Shown one piece after another: positions 58,067-64,000 of a stretch of 64,000 nt of DNA. Numbering within the stretch: position 1 is the first letter of the stretch; every line of letters starts with the position of its first letter. Location of the stretch: contig OV277870.1 of the NCBI GenBank assembly GCA_922989275.2, positions 32,422,356-32,486,355 on the forward strand, in the 5' to 3' direction. The translations under genes were made by a program, and so were the position numbers. Below the pieces are notes generated by a model. That model worked only from the letters and a program-made list of their open reading frames with translations. It did not search any database and was not told where the DNA came from. Origin of the DNA: Gari tellinella. Lineage: Eukaryota > Mollusca > Bivalvia > Cardiida > Psammobiidae.

Positions 58067-58197
58067 GGAGGCAGTATGACAAGGATGGGAACATGAAACA
58101 ATGGTGGAAGAACGGGACTATTGAGGCCTTCAGACACCGTACAGAATGTATCATAGATCAGTATAGCAATGTCAAGCTGGAACAGATAGACAAAAAT
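58067..58197 (+). CDS. M13 zinc metallopeptidase, internal exon 7 of 7 visible
   Basis: The acceptor is gtgttgcag at 58058-58066 and the donor is GTAGGA at 58198. It is 131 bp. With the last base of exon 6 it encodes GRQYDKDGNMKQWWKNGTIE, AFRHRTECIIDQYSNVKLEQ and IDKN, ending in phase 0. GR.YDKDGN...WW and the T.C...QYSN pattern follow the zinc helix in this family. WWKN..(V/I)EAF...TEC is closer to endothelin-converting enzymes than to neprilysin. The donor GTAGGA is non-consensus at +4 and sits at the edge of a minisatellite. The next exon (LGENIAD) is not found up to 64000. Confidence 0.93.
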
Positions 58198-58400
58198 GTA
58201 GGAATAATTAGTGTCCAGATAAAAGTGTCAAAAGTGTAAGAATAATTAGGATCGAGATAAAAGTGTCAAAAGTGTAAGAATCATTAGGGTCCAGATAAAA
58301 GTGTCAAAAGTGTAAGAATCATTAGGGTCCAGATAAAAATGTCAAAAGTGTAAGAATCATTAGGGTCCAGATAAAAGTGTCAAGAGTGTCAAGAATAATA
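58196..58400. repeat. ~38 bp minisatellite starting at the exon 7 splice donor
   Basis: About five copies of gtgtaagaatcattagggtc then cagataaaagtgtcaaaa. The unit end plus next start (cagataaaagtgtcaaaagtgtaagaat) resembles the exon end plus donor (cagatagacaaaaatgtaggaat), so the array looks derived from the donor region. Each unit holds a gtaaga hexamer. Confidence 0.75.
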
Positions 58401-58697
58401 AGGACTCCTGATTGGAGTGATTAAACTGAACATTATCACCATTTTCTAATTTGTATCTCAGTTTAACTTTATGTAGCTAATTGCTTGTCTTTCCCACATA
58501 GTTATTGGTTTTAACCACCAAAGAAATAGGATATCAGATTTGTTTGTGCCAGTGTTCAAGAGGGAATTGTCTGTCCTTACCTCTGTCCATACCTCATTTG
58601 TTTGTTCAACCAAAGTTAGACTTTTCTTCAAACATGGTAAGATGATTTGTTAGATAGTTTTGACAAATTTATAAATTACAACATTCAGACTATTTTT

Positions 58698-59090
58698 TAG
58701 CTCACTTGAGCTAGCTCAGGGTGAGCTTTTGCAATCCTTGAATGTCCGGTGTCTGTCCTCAACAATTTTAGTGTTTACACTAGAGGCCACAATTTTTATT
58801 CAATCTTTCTCAAACTCAGATTGTGTCTATTGCTCAGACTGTTTATTACCATAAGAGTTCAGATGAGTTCAATTATGATTGAAATCAGACCAATAGGTCA
58901 AGAGTTATCTACCTTTAAATCACTGAAAATGCCATATTTAACAGTGTTTACACTCTCGAGGCAACAGATTTTATTCAATTTTTCTCAAACTTGTTCAGAT
59001 TGTATATTACCATAAGAGTTCTGATGAGTTAGATTATGGTTGAAATTAGATGAATAGGTTGAGAGTATCTACTAGACTTCGAGCTACTGA
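58698..59090. mobile_element. Left part of a hairpin-ended element, truncated
   Basis: The left end tagctcacttgagctagctc then agggtgagct is an imperfect hairpin. Two ~190 bp units with gttcagatgagttcaattat and aagagttatctacctttaaa follow. No right end. Confidence 0.55.
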
Positions 59091-59434
59091 ACACCCCCCT
59101 CCCCCCATGTGGGGACTTTTGAACACCATACTTTTCTGAAACCTCATGGTCTTCCGAGTAGATTCTGTTTTTCTGCACTTTGTGCATTGGGGCTTTACCT
59201 TGTCAGAGCAAATTGAAATTACCTCCCCTTTGTGAAAATTAAATTCTGAAAGATAATGTAATGATGACTTGTTTTAGTCGCAAAATAGCTGTTCTTCACT
59301 AATATCACCATTGTTTTTATGGAGACATAATATCTATCCTAAGAATCGATCGAAATGAGTTTTTTTCTTACTTTTTACTGAATTATCTCCCCTTGAATAT
59401 ATCAAATACCATAAAAACCAGTTAATTCATAGTA

Positions 59435-59830
59435 TTTACTTACTGTGCTGGCGGTCTTTTTGATTGTAAGGTTGTGGAACAGGGTTTATATTTTATGTAC
59501 ACTGTTCGTCTTTATAGGCGAATATAGGAGATAAGTGTGAGGTTGGGCGCCCCTAAACCCAGGTTTAACCCCCCAGTGGTTGTTAATAATTAATTAATTT
59601 ATAGTTAATTATTGATTGCTACTGACCGTACCAAGGTGGGCTCCTATATTCACTTTGCTTTATGTTTGTCTTGCGTGTTGTTTTCTATTTAGTGTGTAGA
59701 TGTAGGAATTGTATTGCGTGTGTGTGAATGTGTGTGTTTGTTGTGGTATGACTGTGTGTGTGTGTTCTGCTTGAGAGGTGGGTGTATTGTTTGTGTTACG
59801 TTTCCTGCTTGAGTCTTTCGTATTTATTTA
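59435..59830 (+). mobile_element. LINE 3'-tail-like block, copy 2
   Basis: Same block as 45318-45705, in the same orientation, with a few per cent difference and a longer (gt)n-like tract. No coding sequence attached. Confidence 0.45.
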
Positions 59831-60066
59831 TTACATTTAAAGCTTCTTTGAAAACCTAGTTTTTCTTTAAATGATGATAAAATATTCAACTTGGTATAGT
59901 GAGGATGTTATATACATTTATTAAATTTTCGCGGAAAATATTCTAAAATTATTTAAAAGTCTTAAATTATGAAATAACAAAAATACCGACAAAGATTTAA
60001 ATACAGTTAATAACTGTAAGAAATAAGATTCGGAGAATTACGTAGCAATCATGGACATGGATAATA

Positions 60067-63000
60067 CACGGATACGGTGCTAAAAAACCTTTTCTAGAGG
60101 CAGCCCACCGACCCATACATTGCTTCAACCCTTTTGTAGAGGCGGTCCATCAACGGATACTGTTTAATAAGTGCTATAATAGTTATCTAGAGGCGGGCCA
60201 CCAACGGATACAGTGCTGGAAACGGCATATACTGGCGGTCCACCAACGGATACAGTACTACAAACGTTATCTAGAGGAGGGAAACCCACGGATACAATGC
60301 TAAATCCCTTTTCTAGATTCGGGCCACCAACGGGAACAGTGCTACAAACCTTTTGTAGAGGCGGTGCACAAACAGATACAGTGCTATATAGGTTATATAG
60401 AGGCGGTCCACCAATGAATACAGTACTAGAAACATTATATAGATGCGGTCCATTAATGGATACACTGCTAGAAAAGGTATCAACAGACTGTTCACCAACG
60501 GATACACTGTTATAAACAGTATCTTGAGGTGGTCCATCAAAGGATACAGTGCTCGAAATCCTTTCTAGACGCGTTCCACTAACATAATTATACAGGGCTA
60601 AAACGTTATCTAAAGGCGGTCAACCTATGGATACAGTGCTAAAAAGGTTATCTAGAGGCGGTTCACCAACGGATATAGTGCTAAAAAAGTAATCCAGAGG
60701 CGGGGCACCAATATATACAATGCTTTAAACGTTATCTAGAGGCGGTCCACCAACAGATACAGTGGGAAAAAGTTATCTAGAGGCGGTTAACCATCATATA
60801 CAGTGCTAAAACGTTATCTAGAGACGGTCAACCATCGTATACAGTGCTTTAAACCTTATCTACAGGTGGTCCACCAACAGATACAGTGGGAAAAAGTTAT
60901 CTAGAGGCGGTTAACCATCATATACAGTGCTTTAAACGTTATCTACAGGTGGTCCACCAACGGATACAGTGCTCGAAACGGTATATACAGGCAGTCCACC
61001 AACAGATACAGCGCTAAAAAGTTATCTAAGCGATCCACCAACAGATACAGTGCTTTAAATGTTATCTAGAGGCGGTCCACCAACGGATACAGTGCTAGAA
61101 AAGCAACAAAGAGGCGTTCCACCAACGGATACAGTGCTAGAACCTTTACAAGAGACAGTTCATAAACCAACACAGTGCTTGAAACCTTTTGTAGAGGCGG
61201 TCAACAAACGGATACAGTGCTAAAAAGTTATCTAGAGGCGGTTCACTAACGGAAACAGTGCTAGAAATGTTATATATAGGCGGTCCCCCAACGGATACAT
61301 TGCTAGAAACGTTATCAAGAGGAGGTCCACCAACAGATACAGTGCTAGAAACGTTATCTACAGGCAGTCCACCAGCGGATACAGTGCTTTAAACGTTATA
61401 TAGAGGCATTCCACCAACGGATACAGTGCTACTAAAGTTATTTAGAGATGGTCCACCAATGGATACAGTGCTAAAAAAGTTATCTAGAGGCAGTCCACCA
61501 ACGGATACAGTGCTAGAAACGTTTTCTAGAGGCAGTCCACCAACGGATACATCGCTAGAAACGTTATCTAGAGGAGGTCTACCAAACGATTTAGTGCTAG
61601 AAACGTTATCTAGAGGCGGTCTACCAACGGATACAGTGCTTAAATATTATCTAGAGGAGGTCCACCAGGGGATACAGTGCTTTAAACGTTACAGAGAGGC
61701 ATTCCACCAACGGATACAGTGCTACTAAAGTTATCTAGAGGTGGTCCATCAACGGATACAGTGCTAAAAAGGTTATCTAGAGGCAGTCCACCAACGGATA
61801 CAGTGCTAGAAACGTTTTGTATATGCAGTCCACCAACGGATACATTGCTAGAAACGTTATCTAGGAGGTCTACCAACCGATTCAGGGCTAGAAACATTAT
61901 CTAGAGGCGGTCCACCAATGGATACATTGTTAGAAACGTTATCTAGAGGAGGTCTATTTACGGATACAGTGCTAAAAAATGTTATCTAGAGGCGTCCCCA
62001 ACACATACAGTGCTAAAATCTTTTCCAGACGCGGTCCACTAACGGACACACTGCTGGAAACCTTTTGTAGAGGAGGTCAACCAACGGATACAGTGCTAAA
62101 ACGTTATCTACAGGAGGTACACCAACGGATACAGTGCTAAAAACGTTATCTACAGGAGGTCCACTAACAGAGAAATGTTATCTACAGGAGGTCAATCAAC
62201 GGATACAGTGCTAGAAACGTTATCTAGAGGACGTCTACCTATGGATACAGTGTCAGATACCTTTTCTAGAGGCCGTCCATCATCGGATACAGTGCTAGAA
62301 ATATTTTTAGAGGCGGTCCACCAACGGATACAGTGCTTAAAACGTTATCTACAGGCGGTTCATCAACCGAAACAGTGCTTTAAACGGTATCTAAAGTCGG
62401 TCAACTGACGGAAACAGTGCTAGAAACGTTATTTTCAGGCGGTCCATAAACGGATACAGTGCTATGTACAATGTTATCTAAAGGAAGTCCACCAGCGAAT
62501 ATAGTGCTAAAACCTTTTGTAGAGGCGGTCCACTAACGGTTACAGTTATCTAGAGTCGATCCACCAACGGGTACAGTGCTGGAAATGGTATACATTACAC
62601 CAACAGATACAGTGCTAGGCACGTTATCTACAGGCGGTCCACCAACGGATACAGTGCTAGAAACCTTTTCTAGAGGACATCCACCAATGGATATAGTGCT
62701 TGAAACTTTTTCTAGAGGTTGCCCACCAACGGATACAGTGCTAGAAACCTTTTCTAGAGGTTGCCCACCAACGGATATAGTGCTAGAAACGTTATCTATA
62801 GGAGGTCCACTAACGGATACAGTGCTAGAAACATTATATAGAGGACGTCCACCAATGGATATAGTGCTAGAAACCTTTTCTAGAGGCCATCCACCAACGG
62901 ATACAGTGCTAAAACTTTATTTAAAGGCGGTCCATCAACGGATTCAGTGCTAACATGTTACATACAGGCTGTCCACCAACGGATACAGTGCTAGAAAGGT

Positions 63001-63112
63001 TATCTAGAAGCGTCCTTCAACAGATATAGTGCTAAAAAGTTATCTAAAGGCCGTCCACCAACTAATACAGTGCTAAAATGTTGTCTAAAGGCGGTCCACC
63101 AACGGATACATC
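60067..63112. repeat. 3 kb minisatellite of a 42 bp unit (~70 copies)
   Basis: The unit is aacgttatctagaggcggtc then caccaacggatacagtgctaga (42 bp). Variants differ mainly in agacgttatc versus accttttct and in cggtcc versus aggtcc. Since 42 is a multiple of three, long frames stay open on both strands; the + frame reads repeats of GGPPTDTVLETLSR (for example nine in 62576-62953) and the minus strand VSVGGPPLDN. Stops and frame breaks are frequent, there is no conserved start or splice site, and I do not regard it as a gene. It lies in the intron after exon 7. Confidence 0.9.
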
Positions 63113-63131
63113 AACACCTCTATACATGTAT

Positions 63132-63169
63132 AACCTTTCTAACACTGTATCCGTTGGTGGACCTCCTCT
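63132..63169. repeat. Single inverted unit of the 42 bp minisatellite
   Basis: aacctttctaacactgtatc then cgttggtggacctcc is the reverse complement of the array unit. It lies 20 bp beyond the array end, separated by a tatacatgtata palindrome. Confidence 0.8.
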
Positions 63170-64000
63170 AATTTTTGTTCTTCTTGTTATTTTTGAAAGG
63201 GAGGCAATTATCTTACTCCCATCCATTTTTTTCTTTAAAGCAACCATCAAATTGAATGCTTTTCACTTGATAATGTTGTAAAATAACATGTAATTGGCAA
63301 CAAAGGACCTATGTTAATATGCAACAACAATATACATGTACATGTATATCATAAAACTGCTTTTACCCCTACTTTAAGGGCAGACAATTCAAACAAAAGA
63401 AGACTTTTAGTTGTAAACATTATCCTTTTCTATCAATTATGAGTAAATCTAGAATTGCCAGTTAAAATTGATAAATTGAAGTGTCTCTTTCTGCCCCAAA
63501 ATAATGTACGACATAATAACAATATGACAGAAATTAAAAAAGGGAGATAATATTTTTGTTCAATTACACGCAAAGACTGCTGTATAACCCAAAGGTTATA
63601 TATTTAGTTTGTGGACATATAAGGCTTTCATGTAAAGAAGGTTTCGTGATTAGATCTTGTTTCTATACTTAGCAAAAATAGAAACTTTACATAATTAAGA
63701 GCCGGTTTAAATGATGTTTTAATGACGTTTCATGAAATATACGCATATTTCATAATGAAGTAACCGATAAAGACCATACACAGCCACACTTTCGCTAATT
63801 TATACCGCGCACGACGAAGCACGCTTTCCACTTCCGGTATTTAAAACTGACGGCGAGTTGACCTATTCAGTGTTTATTTCAAGTTTATTTAATGCAACTG
63901 ACACACGCAGGCTTTAGCCAAACACCGAAAAAACAAAATTGTAAACATTTGCGTTTCCAAACTGAGATGCCACAGCTTCCTGAAAATAACAGAAATCAGG
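63170..64000. other. Intron continuing to window end, nothing recognised
   Basis: AT-rich sequence. No remaining M13 exon is seen. Confidence 0.4.

Noticed and set aside
60213..62953. Long + strand frames with repeated GGPPTDTVLETLSR that look like a repetitive secreted or silk-like protein
   Set aside because: They follow only from a 42 bp unit being divisible by three. Both strands are open, stops and frame breaks recur, and there is no start or splice context.
60067..63112. Regularly spaced short repeats resembling a CRISPR array
   Set aside because: Units are directly contiguous without unique spacers, and the genome is eukaryotic.
1..64000. tRNA, rRNA or bacterial-type operon features
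   Set aside because: No cloverleaf-forming tRNA with A and B boxes or rRNA core was recognised by eye. The sequence is intronic eukaryotic DNA.

Overview
This is eukaryotic DNA, AT-rich, dense in introns and repeats. It is most probably from a bivalve mollusc. The reasons are the many elements with a hairpin at one end and a core of ~145-165 bp tandem units (the layout of the bivalve 'pearl' type), abundant tacatgta motifs, and Penelope-like retroelement remnants. I cannot name the species.

Only one host gene is securely visible. It is an M13-family zinc metallopeptidase (neprilysin/endothelin-converting-enzyme type) on the + strand. Seven internal exons are seen: 617-715, 3076-3153, 20901-21004, 22173-22231, 28437-28488, 47193-47260 and 58067-58197. 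All have GT/AG boundaries, their phases join, and together they encode ~197 residues from the WMD region through the NAF substrate-binding motif to the HEITH zinc site. Exons upstream of 1 and downstream of 64000 (including the GENIAD third zinc ligand) lie outside the window, so everything else here is intronic.

The introns are largely transposable elements. The dominant group shares a left hairpin (usually starting tagctcacctgg), a core of tandem units, and a right end carrying the inverted stem followed by ...ctcttgtt. At least six core types share these ends, and many copies are truncated, nested or chimeric. A second terminus type (atcccctgccg ... cttgtt) occurs as three long similar copies at 8678, 37237 and 52750.

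Other content: two large inverted-repeat elements side by side (11084-12697 and 13384-17063); a Tc1/mariner-type element with TA duplications (43886-45072); three Penelope-like/RT remnants (31499-32160, 39794-40908, and 41303-43866, the last split by a 1.75 kb element); hammerhead-ribozyme-like motifs; a repeated LINE-tail-like block (45318 and 59435); an inverted pair of exon-like fragments (52074-52583); a ~38 bp minisatellite that starts on the splice donor of the last exon; and a 3 kb array of a 42 bp unit (60067-63112).

The best leads are the mosaic hairpin-ended superfamily with a readable insertion site, the ribozyme-like motifs, and the donor-site minisatellite.
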